Source: Pseudomonadota bacterium
Lineage (GTDB): Bacteria > Pseudomonadota > Alphaproteobacteria > Rhodobacterales > Rhodobacteraceae
Assembly: GCA_038533575.1 (NCBI GenBank)
Contig: JBCAYL010000002.1
Span: 248,001 to 312,000 of the forward strand
Direction: 5' to 3'
Length of the DNA stretch: 64,000 bases
In this document: piece by piece, positions 17,226-25,276 of the stretch
How positions within the stretch are numbered: position 1 is the first letter of the stretch
Layout: each line of letters starts with the position of its first letter
The notes under the pieces: generated by a model
What the model was told of the DNA's origin: nothing
Database searches by the model: none
Seen by the model: only the letters and a program-made list of their open reading frames with translations
Made by a program: the position numbers and the translations under genes

Positions 17226-18608
17226 ATGTCCCTGACATTCGCCGCCGCCACTGATGCGGCGCTGCCCTTGAGCCTCGTGGAGCCGGACGGGTTCGAGGCC
17301 TGGGTCCGCATGCTGCCCGCGGGCCTCGGAGCCTGGGTGGCGAGCCAGGGCTTCACCGGCCAGCTCGGCCAGGTCGTCTCGCTCCCCGGTGAAACAGGCA
17401 CCGGCGCGGCGGCCATGGGCCTCGGCACGGCGGAGGCCCGGGCGCGCAAGCGCTTTGGCGCGCTGGCGGGCGTCGGCACGCTGCCGGAGGTCATCTACCG
17501 GGTCGACACTGCGCCTGAGGACGCCGATCTCGCGAGTTTCGCCCTCGGATGGCTCCTTTCCGGCTACCGGTTCGACCGCTACGCGAGCCAGCCCAGCCTC
17601 GACGCCCGGCTTGTCTGCCCGGCGGGGCTCGACGCCGCCCGCCTCGAAGCCATCGCGGCGGGAGAAGCGCTCACCCGCGACCTCATCAACACGCCAGCCT
17701 CTGACATGGGACCGGCCGAACTCGAAGAGGCGGCCCGGACGCTGGCGCGCGACTTCGCGGCCGAGATCGACGTCATCGCCGACGCGGATCTCCTCAGCGA
17801 GAACTTTCCCATGATCCACACCGTGGGGCGTGCCTCGGCCCGCCGCCCCCGGCTCATCGATATCCGCTGGGGCGGTGCGGGGCCCACGTTGACGCTCGTG
17901 GGCAAGGGGGTCTGCTTCGACACGGGCGGGCTCAACATCAAGCCCGGCGCCTCCATGGGCCTGATGAAGAAGGACATGGGCGGCGCCGCGGCGGTCCTCG
18001 GCCTCGCGCGGATGATCATGGCGACAGACGTCGCCCTGCGCTTGCGCGTGCTGATCCCTGCGGTGGAGAACAGCATCGACGGCTCCGCATTCCGGCCGCA
18101 GGACATCCTCACCAGCCGGAAGGGCCTCACCGTTGAGATCAACAACACTGATGCCGAGGGCCGGCTCGTTCTCGCCGATGCCCTCGCGCTGGCCGAGGAG
18201 GAAAGTCCGGACCTCCTCGTCTCCATGGCGACGCTCACGGGCGCGGCCCGGGTGGCGGTGGGCCCCGATATCGCGCCGTTCTATACCGACGATGCCGCGC
18301 TTGCCGCCGCGCTCGAAGCCGGTGCCGCGCGGGCAGAAGACCCGGTCTGGCGGATGCCGTTCCACGCGCCCTACGAGGCGATGATCGAGCCAGGCATCGC
18401 AGATCTCGACAACGCGCCGAAGGGCGGCTTCGCCGGCTCCATCACAGCGGCGCTCTTCCTGCGGCGTTTCGCGAACGATGCACCCCGCTACCTGCATTTC
18501 GACATCTATGGCTGGCAGCCGAGCGGCGAGCCCGCGCGGCAGAAGGGCGGCGTGGGGCAGGGCACGCGCGCGCTCTTCGAGGCGCTGCCGGATGTGCTCG
18601 GGCTTTGA
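17226..18608 (+). CDS. M17 leucyl aminopeptidase family protein
   Basis: The 460-residue cytosolic metallopeptidase removes N-terminal residues from peptides. The family signature NNTDAEGRL (306-314) and the metal-site segment GKGVCFDTGGLNIKPG (K227, D232) are intact, as are MKKDMGGAA and the carbonate-binding arginine in AEGR. The N-terminal domain is shorter and less conserved than in E. coli PepA, typical of the smaller PepB-like group. The NlpC/P60 gene starts on a TTG that overlaps its TGA, so the two are coupled, suggesting joint recycling of peptides or cell-wall fragments. Confidence 0.93.
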   Translation: MSLTFAAATDAALPLSLVEPDGFEAWVRMLPAGLGAWVASQGFTGQLGQVVSLPGETGTGAAAMGLGTAEARARKRFGALAGVGTLPEVIYRVDTAPEDADLASFALGWLLSGYRFDRYASQPSLDARLVCPAGLDAARLEAIAAGEALTRDLINTPASDMGPAELEEAARTLARDFAAEIDVIADADLLSENFPMIHTVGRASARRPRLIDIRWGGAGPTLTLVGKGVCFDTGGLNIKPGASMGLMKKDMGGAAAVLGLARMIMATDVALRLRVLIPAVENSIDGSAFRPQDILTSRKGLTVEINNTDAEGRLVLADALALAEEESPDLLVSMATLTGAARVAVGPDIAPFYTDDAALAAALEAGAARAEDPVWRMPFHAPYEAMIEPGIADLDNAPKGGFAGSITAALFLRRFANDAPRYLHFDIYGWQPSGEPARQKGGVGQGTRALFEALPDVLGL

Positions 18609-19516
18609 GGGACCCGAGGCTCACGCCGTGGAACGGTCGCGTGGCGCACACCTCCCTCGAAGGGAGCGTCGCGGCGGAGATCTTCACCGACGGGCATCTC
18701 GCCTACACGGGCGTGCCCATCCTCGATGTGCTCGACGCGCCCAAGGGCAAGCGGCAGTGCCAGCTCCTCTTCGGGGAGCCCTTCCGCGTTCTCGATGACG
18801 CGCAGGATGCCTTCCATGCCTTCGGCATGCGCGAAACGGACGGCTATGTCGGCTGGGTGAGCAAGGCGGGGCTTCACACCCGAGGTAGACAGCGGTTCGA
18901 GGCCGCGGAGTACCGGGTCTGCGTGCCGCGCGCGCCGCTTTTCGAGGAGCCGGACATCAAAAGCGCGCCCGGTGGTATCCTCTGGGCGGGGCAGCTTTTG
19001 TCCCTTGGCAGCCGGGTCTGGCATAGGCCCTTGAACCACGAGGGACGAGAGCAGGAGCTCCACGACGGCGGCTGGTTCGTCACGATGGAGCGCGGAGTGA
19101 AGATGGACCGCCCGATGCACATGCGCTGGTCCCACGTCGTGGCCGTCGATCATGTCGAGGGCGATCCTGCCGGGGTGGCGAAGCGGTTTCTGCACACGCC
19201 CTATCTTTGGGGCGGCGAGTCAGGCCACGGGATGGATTGCTCGGGGCTCGTTCAGAGGGCCCTGCAGGCGTGCGGGATTGCTTGCCCGCGGGACAGTGAC
19301 CAGCAGGCGGCAGCCTTCGCAGCGGCGCCGGAGCCCTACTGTCGCGGCGACCTGGTCTTCTGGGAGGGGCATGTGGGCATCCTGCTCGACGCCGAGACGC
19401 TGCTCCACGCCAATGCCCATCACATGACCGTTGCGAAAGAGCCGTTGGCGGAGGCCGTCACCCGGATCGGGGCGCGTGAATTCGGCGCGGTGACGAAGGT
19501 CGCGCGGCCCGGCTAG
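18605..19516 (+). CDS. NlpC/P60 family cell-wall peptidase
   Basis: The 303-residue protein has a C-terminal NlpC/P60 domain (~190-300). Its catalytic cysteine is C212 in DCSGLVQRAL, its histidine lies in GHVGILLD, and a polar third residue is in ANAHH. The N-terminal ~180 residues look like SH3-type beta modules (CQLLFGEPFRVLDD, GYVGWVSKAGL). Such enzymes cut gamma-D-Glu-diaminopimelate bonds of murein peptides; lack of a signal peptide suggests a recycling role in the cytosol. Translation starts at TTG 18605 within the stop of the aminopeptidase gene. Its TAG shares a CTAG with the convergent DUF2794 stop. Confidence 0.88.
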   Translation: MRDPRLTPWNGRVAHTSLEGSVAAEIFTDGHLAYTGVPILDVLDAPKGKRQCQLLFGEPFRVLDDAQDAFHAFGMRETDGYVGWVSKAGLHTRGRQRFEAAEYRVCVPRAPLFEEPDIKSAPGGILWAGQLLSLGSRVWHRPLNHEGREQELHDGGWFVTMERGVKMDRPMHMRWSHVVAVDHVEGDPAGVAKRFLHTPYLWGGESGHGMDCSGLVQRALQACGIACPRDSDQQAAAFAAAPEPYCRGDLVFWEGHVGILLDAETLLHANAHHMTVAKEPLAEAVTRIGAREFGAVTKVARPG

Positions 19517-19845
19517 TCCACCGCGCGGATCAGCTTGCGCTCGAGGACACGCAGGACGCCCTTGAGGTCATGACCGCGCTTGAGCACCTGGCCTTCGGCG
19601 CCGATGACAGCGTACATCCCCTGCCGGCCGCGGAGCTTGGGCCGCTTCTCGATGCGGTAGAGCGGATGCTCGGCCGTGCGCCGGAAGACCGAGAAGACAG
19701 CCACGTCCCGCAGGGTGGAGATGCCGTAATCCCGCCATTCGCCCGCAGCGACCATGCGACCGTAAAGCGAGAGGATGAGGCTGAGTTCGGTGCGGTGGAA
19801 GGCCACCTGCTCGGGCAGTCGGAAAGGCGCGGGCTGCATGTTCAT
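19513..19845 (-). CDS. DUF2794 family protein
   Basis: The product is 110 residues from ATG 19845 (or ATG 19839, two codons on). It is a single conserved domain: VAFHRTELSLILSLYGRMVAAGEWRDYG, FSVFRR, LYRIEKRPKL and GVLRVLERKLIRAVD. The family is widespread in alphaproteobacteria and uncharacterised. The frame stays open upstream to 20151, but that extension reads through a candidate RNA and lacks family similarity, so the short form is used. Its stop codon overlaps the NlpC/P60 stop. Confidence 0.85.
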   Translation of the reverse strand: MNMQPAPFRLPEQVAFHRTELSLILSLYGRMVAAGEWRDYGISTLRDVAVFSVFRRTAEHPLYRIEKRPKLRGRQGMYAVIGAEGQVLKRGHDLKGVLRVLERKLIRAVD

Positions 19846-19954
19846 GGCGCAAGAGTTGCCGTGCCGGGCTGCGAAATCAACCCTGTCTCGGTTTTGCCCG
19901 ATATTTGCCCGCGAAGTTTCACGCACGCGCCCTACCGCCGCCCCCTGCGAGGGC

Positions 19955-20099
19955 GAGGCATGTCGGGCAACGCAAGGCGTCCCGGTGGGCCGCTCAATTG
20001 CCCCCACCCAGTGCGGTCGGCCGGGATGTCCTTGCGTGCGCCTTCCGCCTTCGGGCGGTGCGCAGATGAGGGCCGGCGTGGGGCACGCCGGCCCTTTTT
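19955..20099 (+). ncRNA. Candidate structured small RNA with intrinsic terminator
   Basis: This stretch, between two minus-strand genes, ends on the plus strand in a perfect 12-bp hairpin (20069-20080 / 20084-20095) followed by five T, with no plus-strand gene upstream to use it. Before it lie two further strong structures. One is a long stem, 19970-19985 with 20021-20037 (ACGCAAGG...CCCGG / CCGGG...CCTTGCGT). The other is a hairpin at 20038-20063 capped by a UUCG tetraloop (CCGCC-TTCG-GGCGG). Inside the first stem TGGG/CCCA and CCGC/GCGG could cross as a pseudoknot. The 5' end is a guess. It does not carry recognisable SRP, 6S or tmRNA sequence signatures. Confidence 0.45.
20069..20099 (+). 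terminator. Rho-independent terminator without an upstream plus-strand CDS
   Basis: AGGGCCGGCGTG / CACGCCGGCCCT is a perfect 12-bp stem with a GGG loop, followed by TTTTT. On the minus strand there is no T-run, so it acts on rightward transcripts only. Confidence 0.8.
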
Positions 20100-20191
20100 G
20101 CGTCAGCCGACACGCCCTGATACATCCCGGCGTCCTCTCGCGCGCTTCCAATCGGTCTCCGCGCCCATTGCGACACCGGCCCCGCCCGCCT

Positions 20192-20269
20192 CCCCCTCAC
20201 GCTGGCGCGTTCGGCCTTCGGTGGCCTCGCTGCGCTCGGGGGCGCGCAGCCGAGGCTGCGGTGAGGGGG
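20192..20269. repeat. Long inverted repeat downstream of imuB
   Basis: CCCCCTCAC (20192-20200) and GTGAGGGGG (20261-20269) are perfect 9-bp arms around GC-rich DNA that can itself fold. The surrounding gene-free stretch 20100-20402 also has a second tight hairpin (CCGGGGGC/GCCCCCGG, 20362-20379) about 25 bases past the imuB stop, without a T-run. No gene was seen there. Confidence 0.4.
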
Positions 20270-20402
20270 GTGTGGCGCCGGGATCGCCTCCGGCGGAGGT
20301 ACGGGGCACAAAGATGCCGCCTGATCGTTTTGGTTTCTTTGTGCTCTTGTACCTCGGGGGTCCGGGGGCTGGCCCCCGGTCCGGTGCAGCCTTTGCGGGG
20401 CG

Positions 20403-22067
20403 TCAGGCGAACTGGCCGTGGCAGAACCAACCGCCTGTCTGCGTGCCACCATGGGCGTAGTAGAGCCACAGGCGTTCGCCCTCACGCGTCATGACCTGCC
20501 AGTAGTCGCGCGTGCCGGTACGCCAGGGACGCTCGTCGAGCCACCATTCCGGCGCGATGCGTTCGGGGCCTCGGGCGCGGGCCGTCTCGAACCAGCGGCC
20601 ACGCCATTTGAAGCGGGCGGGGAGATGGGGCGCGTCCGGGGTGTCGGGCACGTCAACGAGTTCCACGTCAAAGAGCGTGAGCGGGCGCGGCGGCTGCTCG
20701 CGCGGCCAGTCGGTGGCGGGCTCCGAGAAGGCGGCGGCCAGGGTCTGGGCGGCCTTCTCGGGGATGTGGGAGGCGCCCGGTGCGCGGCGGGTGACGGCCT
20801 CGAGCCCGATGCGGGCGCCGAGGCGGCCGATGAGGTCGTCGATCTCGCTCACCGCCTCGGGCGGGGCCTCGCCGGGGAGGCGGCGGTGTTGTTCGGGGCG
20901 CACGGCCTCGTGGGCCGGGGCGGAGAGGCGGAGCATGTCGATGCCGAAGCCCGCGTCGATCTCCGGCAGTTTCATGGCCAGCAAAGGGCGCATGCGGTCG
21001 GCAAGCGCCGAGGGCCGGGCGAGGCCCACCTCCACGGCCTGCGCGGTGCCGTCGGCGCGGTGCGCCTCGAGGCGGAGCCTGCGCGCGCCGCGCCCCGCCT
21101 TGGCGAGGCGGTCGGCGAGCGTGGGCAGCATCCGGTCGAGGGCCGCGGCCACGTCTTCCTCGAGCCCGATGGGCTCCGGCAGCGACATCCGGCAGGCGAA
21201 GATCCGGGGCGGGCGCGCGGGGCTGATCGGCTCCGCCAGGAGCCCGAGCGCCTGGTCGATCCGCTGGCCAAGAACGGCGCCGTAGCGGCGCACGAGGGGC
21301 GCCCGGGGCTGGTTGAGGAGATCCTCCACCCGGCGCAGGCCCACGCGGCCCAGTTCCGTCACCACGTCCTCGGGCAGGCGCAGCGCGGCCACGGGCAGCG
21401 TGGCGAGGGCCTGGCGTGTCTGGCCTGGCGCGGCGATGCGGGCCTGGCGCGCGCGGAGTGCCACCACCTTGGGCGCCGCGCCGCCCCGCTCCCAGTTGCG
21501 GCGCTTCACGGCGCGGGAGCGCGTGGCATAGGCCTCCTGGTCGATGGCGTCGCCGCTCCGCGCCGCGCCCACGCCCTGGCCGGCAAAGCGCGCCAGTGCC
21601 CAGGCAGCGCCCGGCGTGTCGGCGATGCCGAGCTGCACGGTGAGCCCGAAGCGCGCGCAATCGGCCTCCACGAGATCGGCCACGCCCTCCTCCCCGCCGA
21701 AGAGGTGGCTTGCGCCCGTGAGGTCGACGAAGAGGCCCCCGGGGCTTGCGCCGCTCACCCAAGGTGAGAACTTGCCGGCCCAGCGGCGCAGATGGCCGAG
21801 GAAGGCCTCCTCGGCGGGCACGTTCTCCTTCTCCGTCAGAAGCTCCGGGCACATGGCCAGCGCGTCGCGGAGCGGTTGGCCCGCGCTGAGGCCCGCCAGC
21901 GACGCCTCTTCCGAGAGCGAGGCCAGCACCTGCATATTGCCGCTCTCGCGCACCACCGCGAGAGGCCCAGCGACGGCGCCGCGCGCGCGGCGGATCGCCC
22001 GCTCCGCGCCGAGGCGCGGGAACCAGAGCGCCAGGATGCGGCGCGGTTTGGCGGCTGCGTTCTGCAT
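20403..22067 (-). CDS. imuB: ImuB-like Y-family DNA polymerase homologue
   Basis: The 554-residue protein resembles ImuB, the non-catalytic Y-family subunit of the ImuA-ImuB-DnaE2 mutasome. It opens with ALWFPRLGAERAIRRARG, has the palm segment GLFVDLTGASHLFGGEEG and helix-hairpin-helix region LPEDVVTELGRVGLRRVEDL, and a long C-terminal extension typical of ImuB rather than DinB. RPLTLFD near residue 470 could be a beta-clamp-binding motif. In most genomes imuB lies with imuA and dnaE2; neither is adjacent here. The codon before the start has no clean LexA box. The start is ATG 22067. Confidence 0.85.
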   Translation of the reverse strand: MQNAAAKPRRILALWFPRLGAERAIRRARGAVAGPLAVVRESGNMQVLASLSEEASLAGLSAGQPLRDALAMCPELLTEKENVPAEEAFLGHLRRWAGKFSPWVSGASPGGLFVDLTGASHLFGGEEGVADLVEADCARFGLTVQLGIADTPGAAWALARFAGQGVGAARSGDAIDQEAYATRSRAVKRRNWERGGAAPKVVALRARQARIAAPGQTRQALATLPVAALRLPEDVVTELGRVGLRRVEDLLNQPRAPLVRRYGAVLGQRIDQALGLLAEPISPARPPRIFACRMSLPEPIGLEEDVAAALDRMLPTLADRLAKAGRGARRLRLEAHRADGTAQAVEVGLARPSALADRMRPLLAMKLPEIDAGFGIDMLRLSAPAHEAVRPEQHRRLPGEAPPEAVSEIDDLIGRLGARIGLEAVTRRAPGASHIPEKAAQTLAAAFSEPATDWPREQPPRPLTLFDVELVDVPDTPDAPHLPARFKWRGRWFETARARGPERIAPEWWLDERPWRTGTRDYWQVMTREGERLWLYYAHGGTQTGGWFCHGQFA

Positions 22068-22135
22068 TTGTTCACATTCGGTGATTCCCCGCGCGGAGTC
22101 GAGGCGTGACGCAAAACCTGCGGCAGACTGCGCGG

Positions 22136-22438
22136 TCAGCCGCAGCTCACCCGGGTGACGCGCTCGGCCGCGTCGAGGGTGATGTTGAGGCGCGCGGGCA
22201 GGAAATCCATCGTCACGGCCATGCCCGGGCGGATGATGCGCACGGGGCCGAGGATCTCGGTGCGCATGAGGTCTTCGCGGCTCTGGCCCACCAGGCCTTG
22301 CAGCGCGTCCGCGCCGCAGGGCGAAAGTGCCGCGCCCGTTGCCGGAGCCTCAATCGGCTCAACCGGCGCCATCGGCGCGCAGGCCGCGAATGCGCAGGAG
22401 GCGGCGAGCGCGGCGGAAAGGATGGTCGGTCGGATCAT
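22136..22438 (-). CDS. Lipoprotein, peptidase inhibitor I78 family
   Basis: The product is 100 residues from ATG 22438, chosen because it gives a proper lipoprotein signal ([20 protein letters not shown], lipid-attachment Cys20). The mature part carries the I78 pattern: [36 protein letters not shown] and a closing ERVTRVSCG. Two cysteines frame the domain, as in many members. I78 proteins are inhibitors of serine peptidases by homology; the target is unknown. It is transcribed divergently from adhC. Confidence 0.85.
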   Translation of the reverse strand: MIRPTILSAALAASCAFAACAPMAPVEPIEAPATGAALSPCGADALQGLVGQSREDLMRTEILGPVRIIRPGMAVTMDFLPARLNITLDAAERVTRVSCG

Positions 22439-22562
22439 GGCAGGATCGTCCGTCAATCGGGCCCGCGCCGCAAGACGCTTCAAAATCATTGCATTGCACA
22501 GAATGCTCCGCCTAGGCTCCGAGCGATTGGCCAAGGCCAACGGACAAGGGGAGGAGACCGTA

Positions 22563-23675
22563 ATGCGCACCAAGGCAGCAGTTGCGACCGCCGCTGGCAA
22601 ACCGCTCGAGATCATGGAGGTCAACCTCGACGGCCCGCGAGAGGGCGAGGTTCTCGTGGAGATCAAGGCCACGGGCATCTGCCACACGGATGAGTTCACG
22701 CTCTCCGGCGCCGATCCCGAGGGGATGTTTCCGGCGATCCTCGGTCATGAGGGCGCGGGCGTGGTGGTGGATGTGGGGGCGGGCGTGACGAGCCTGAAAA
22801 AGGGCGACCATGTCATCCCGCTCTACACGCCCGAATGCCGGGAATGCGATTACTGCCTGAACCCGAAGACCAATCTCTGCCAGGCGATCCGGTCCACGCA
22901 AGGACAGGGCGTGATGCCGGATGGTACGTCTCGGTTCTCCACCTTGGATGGCGATCCGATCCTGCACTACATGGGCTGCTCGACCTTCTCCAATCACACG
23001 GTGTTGCCCGAGATCGCGCTGGCCAAGGTACGCGAGGACGCGCCCTTCGACAAGATTTGTTACATCGGCTGCGGCGTGACGACGGGGATCGGCGCGGTGA
23101 TGAACACCGCCAAGGTCGAGATCGGCTCACGCTGCGTGGTCTTCGGGCTAGGCGGCATCGGGCTCAACGTGATCCAGGGCCTGCGCCTGGCAGGCACGGA
23201 CCAGATCGTGGGCGTCGATCTCAACCCGAGCAAGGTGAATATGGCCACGGCCTTCGGCATGACCGATTTCGTGAACCCGACGGACGTGGAGGGCGATCTC
23301 GTCGCCCATCTCGTGGAGCTCACGGGCGGCGGAGCGGATTACTCCTTCGACGCGACGGGCAACGTCAAGGTCATGCGCGACGCGCTGGAATGCGCACATA
23401 AGGGCTGGGGCGAGTCGATTATCATCGGCGTGGCGCCCGCAGGCGCGGAGATCTCCACCCGGCCCTTCCAGCTCGTCACCGGCCGCGTCTGGCGTGGCAC
23501 GGCCTTCGGCGGGGCGCGGGGGCGCACGGATGTCCCCAAGATCGTGGATTGGTATATGGACGGGAAGATAGAGATCGACCCGATGATCACGCACACCATG
23601 CCCCTCGAGGAGATCAATACCGCTTTCGACCTGATGCACGAGGGCAAGTCGATCCGTTCGGTCGTGACCTTCTAG
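22563..23675 (+). CDS. adhC: S-(hydroxymethyl)glutathione dehydrogenase (class III alcohol dehydrogenase)
   Basis: The 370-residue zinc enzyme oxidises the formaldehyde-glutathione adduct to S-formylglutathione with NAD+. The catalytic zinc ligands C40, H62 and C170 ([22 protein letters not shown]) and the structural zinc cysteines C92, C95, C98 and C106 are all present; [14 protein letters not shown] binds NAD. The start is ATG 22563 behind GGAGGAG; the frame is open far upstream but that part opposes the I78 gene. The partner hydrolase fghA lies 2.6 kb downstream, past a divergent TetR block. A 55-bp repeat begins 20 bases after the stop. Confidence 0.95.
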   Translation: MRTKAAVATAAGKPLEIMEVNLDGPREGEVLVEIKATGICHTDEFTLSGADPEGMFPAILGHEGAGVVVDVGAGVTSLKKGDHVIPLYTPECRECDYCLNPKTNLCQAIRSTQGQGVMPDGTSRFSTLDGDPILHYMGCSTFSNHTVLPEIALAKVREDAPFDKICYIGCGVTTGIGAVMNTAKVEIGSRCVVFGLGGIGLNVIQGLRLAGTDQIVGVDLNPSKVNMATAFGMTDFVNPTDVEGDLVAHLVELTGGGADYSFDATGNVKVMRDALECAHKGWGESIIIGVAPAGAEISTRPFQLVTGRVWRGTAFGGARGRTDVPKIVDWYMDGKIEIDPMITHTMPLEEINTAFDLMHEGKSIRSVVTF

Positions 23676-23695
23676 AAGGGGGTCGCCGGGCGGCA

Positions 23696-23750
23696 CTGTT
23701 TCTGCGCGCGCCGTGCGGCGTGCTCGAAAGGCGCCCGCCCACCGACCCGG
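23696..23750. repeat. 55-bp direct repeat, copy 1
   Basis: This copy matches the one at 27509-27563 in 54 of 55 positions, in the same orientation. It contains a GC-rich inverted core (GCGCGCCGTGCGGCGTGC). It lies just downstream of adhC. Confidence 0.85.
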
Positions 23751-23781
23751 CGACCGGCCTGCCGACAGAGGCGGGGCGCGC

Positions 23782-24234
23782 TCAGCTGTATTGCGGGAAG
23801 CCGGCGACGAATTCCACGGTGTTGCCCTCCGGGTCCTCGATGAAGATGCCGCGCCAGCCGATCCAGTCAAACTGCTCGGTGCGGTGGGGCACGCCCTTGC
23901 GGTCGAGGAAGGCGCGGAGCGGGTCTTGCGCAGCGTGGTCTACGGTGAGCGCCAAGTGGTGGAGCGAGGAACCCGCGCCAGTGGCCGGGATCTGGCCCGT
24001 CTTGTGCCCGCGGGCGGCGCCGGCGGAGGGATCGAAGAGCGCGAGCACGGTCGTGTGGCCGCCATGGCCCGGCGCGATTCGGAAGAAAACGATGCCGCTT
24101 TCTTCGGAGAAATCCCGCAGGATCTCGAGCCCCACGATATCACGGTAGAACGCGCGCATCGTCGGGAGGTCGCGGCAGCGGATGGCGATCTCGCCCAGTG
24201 CGTGAATGCGGGCGGGGTTGCCGCCCCCGGTCAC
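23782..24234 (-). CDS. VOC family (glyoxalase-like) protein
   Basis: The 150-residue protein has two beta-alpha-beta-beta-beta modules of the vicinal-oxygen-chelate fold: IHALGEIAIRCRDLPTMRAFY with EILRDF, then LHHLALTVDHAAQDPLRAF and GWRGIFIEDPEGNTVEFV. Candidate metal ligands are H11 of the first strand, H of LHHLAL and the final glutamate of TVEF. The substrate is unknown. Its ATG overlaps the TGA of the tetR gene, so it is the last gene of a tetR-VOC unit. Its position beside adhC might suggest aldehyde metabolism, but this is only context. Confidence 0.8.
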   Translation of the reverse strand: MTGGGNPARIHALGEIAIRCRDLPTMRAFYRDIVGLEILRDFSEESGIVFFRIAPGHGGHTTVLALFDPSAGAARGHKTGQIPATGAGSSLHHLALTVDHAAQDPLRAFLDRKGVPHRTEQFDWIGWRGIFIEDPEGNTVEFVAGFPQYS

Positions 24235-24851
24235 GCGGTGCCGTAGCGAGCGAGGAACATCTCCACCGCGCCGGTGATGACGCGGTCCTTCTCGGCGGTG
24301 GTGAACGCGTCCTGCAGGTGGAGTGTGCGGCGCGGGAAGATCCAGCTCTTGCAGAGCTCGGCGAACTGGTGCGCGGCCAGTTCCTTGTCGGGGATCGAGA
24401 GCTCTCCACGCTCCTCGGCGATCTCGAAATAGGGCACGAGCTCGCTCACGACGAGGGCGGGCCCGGCATCGTAGAAGGCCTGCCCCAGCTCCTTGAATTC
24501 GCCGCTTTCGGAGATCGAGACGCGGTAGCTCTGCTGCCCGAAATCGGAGAGCATGATATCTAGAATGACGCGACCGGCGAGGGGCATCACCACGTCAGGC
24601 GCCATGGATTTGTCGATAAACGCCTCGGCGGCCTTGGCGCGCGCGGCGCATTCCCGCTTCATCACCTCCACGAAGAGGAGGCGTTTGTCCGGGAAATAGG
24701 AATAGAGCGTGGCCTTGGAGACCCCGGCCCGCTTGGCGATGTCATCGACGGAGGCGCGCTCGAAGCCGACGGTCAGGAAAACCTCGGTGGCTCCCTCGAC
24801 GACCTGATCGAATTTGCGGCCCTTGCGGACCTCCTGCATTCCGTCTGGCAT
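24231..24851 (-). CDS. TetR family transcriptional regulator
   Basis: The product is 206 residues from ATG 24851, chosen because GGGAG lies 5 bases upstream; in-frame starts at 24890 and 24899 are alternatives. The N-terminal helix-turn-helix is typical: VVEGATEVFLTVGFERASV, DDIAKRAGVSKATLYSYFPDK. The C-terminal ligand domain is of the AcrR/YbiH-like helical type. The likely operators are the TGAACCG/CGGTTCA palindromes at 25145-25220, upstream of the neighbouring secreted-peptide gene and the AEC transporter gene. The ligand is unknown. The VOC gene follows with a 4-base overlap. Confidence 0.88.
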   Translation of the reverse strand: MPDGMQEVRKGRKFDQVVEGATEVFLTVGFERASVDDIAKRAGVSKATLYSYFPDKRLLFVEVMKRECAARAKAAEAFIDKSMAPDVVMPLAGRVILDIMLSDFGQQSYRVSISESGEFKELGQAFYDAGPALVVSELVPYFEIAEERGELSIPDKELAAHQFAELCKSWIFPRRTLHLQDAFTTAEKDRVITGAVEMFLARYGTA

Positions 24852-24908
24852 TTGGACTCCCTTGCCGGGGTTATAAACGGGTGAGTTCATTTCCGGCAAG
24901 GGAGGAGG

Positions 24909-24932
24909 CGAGGCTCGGGGGGAGGAGCCTCG
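24909..24932 (-). promoter_or_regulatory. Hairpin between the small secreted peptide gene and tetR
   Basis: CGAGGCTC / GAGCCTCG is a perfect 8-bp stem with an 8-base loop. It lies 20 bases beyond the stop of the 52-residue peptide gene. There is no T-run after it, so it may be a processing site or partial terminator rather than a full terminator. Confidence 0.4.
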
Positions 24933-24951
24933 GGGAGCTTACTCAGAGAGC

Positions 24952-25110
24952 TTACTTGCCGTTTTGCGTGGCGATGGTGCTGGTCGTGTCCGCGGGCGCG
25001 TCCGTCATGGCCTCCGGGAAGGTCAGGTACGGCAGCTGGAAGGAAAGCGTGTCAGCCGCGGCGGCGGTGGCGGAGACGAAGAGCGTGGCAGCGATAAGAA
25101 GCGGTTTCAT
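24952..25110 (-). CDS. Small secreted peptide (52 residues)
   Basis: A short open frame starts at ATG 25110 with AAGGA 8 bases upstream. It encodes a clear signal peptide (MKPLLIAATLFVSATAAAA) and a ~33-residue mature tail rich in T, A and D (DTLSFQLPYLTF, then ending TSTIATQNGK). No family was recognised. It is first behind the CGGTTCA operator array and upstream of tetR, so it is probably controlled by that regulator. Small size makes it easy to overlook; codon use and the signal sequence support it being real. Confidence 0.6.
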   Translation of the reverse strand: MKPLLIAATLFVSATAAAADTLSFQLPYLTFPEAMTDAPADTTSTIATQNGK

Positions 25111-25144
25111 GGTCGGGTCCTTCTGGTCGGCGTTTGTTTCGAAC

Positions 25145-25220
25145 TGAACCGTTCGGTTCATGTCGGTATAACTAAACAACTCGGTTCAGGTTTCAAGAGA
25201 AATCTGAACTCTGCGGTTCA
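25145..25220. promoter_or_regulatory. TetR-type operator array (TGAACCG/CGGTTCA palindromes)
   Basis: TGAACCGTTCGGTTCA at 25145-25160 is a perfect 16-bp palindrome. TGAACTCTGCGGTTCA at 25205-25220 is an imperfect copy, and a single CGGTTCA half-site lies at 25182-25188. The array sits in the divergent gap between the secreted-peptide gene and the AEC transporter gene, the usual place for TetR-family control. A TATAAC-like -10 box lies within it. Confidence 0.7.
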
Positions 25221-25276
25221 TTTTTTTCCAACGCGCTCACTTGCTGCCCTCCGGGCGCAGCGCTACCGATGTCGAT

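Noticed and set aside
20403-22067. imuB as a catalytic DinB-type polymerase
   Set aside because: The N-terminal motif starts ALWFPRLG instead of the acidic DxD-type motif of active Y-family polymerases, and the long C-terminus fits ImuB.
22068-22100. A LexA (SOS) box upstream of imuB
   Set aside because: GTTC and GAAC half-sites appear but not with the 7-base spacing expected in alphaproteobacteria.
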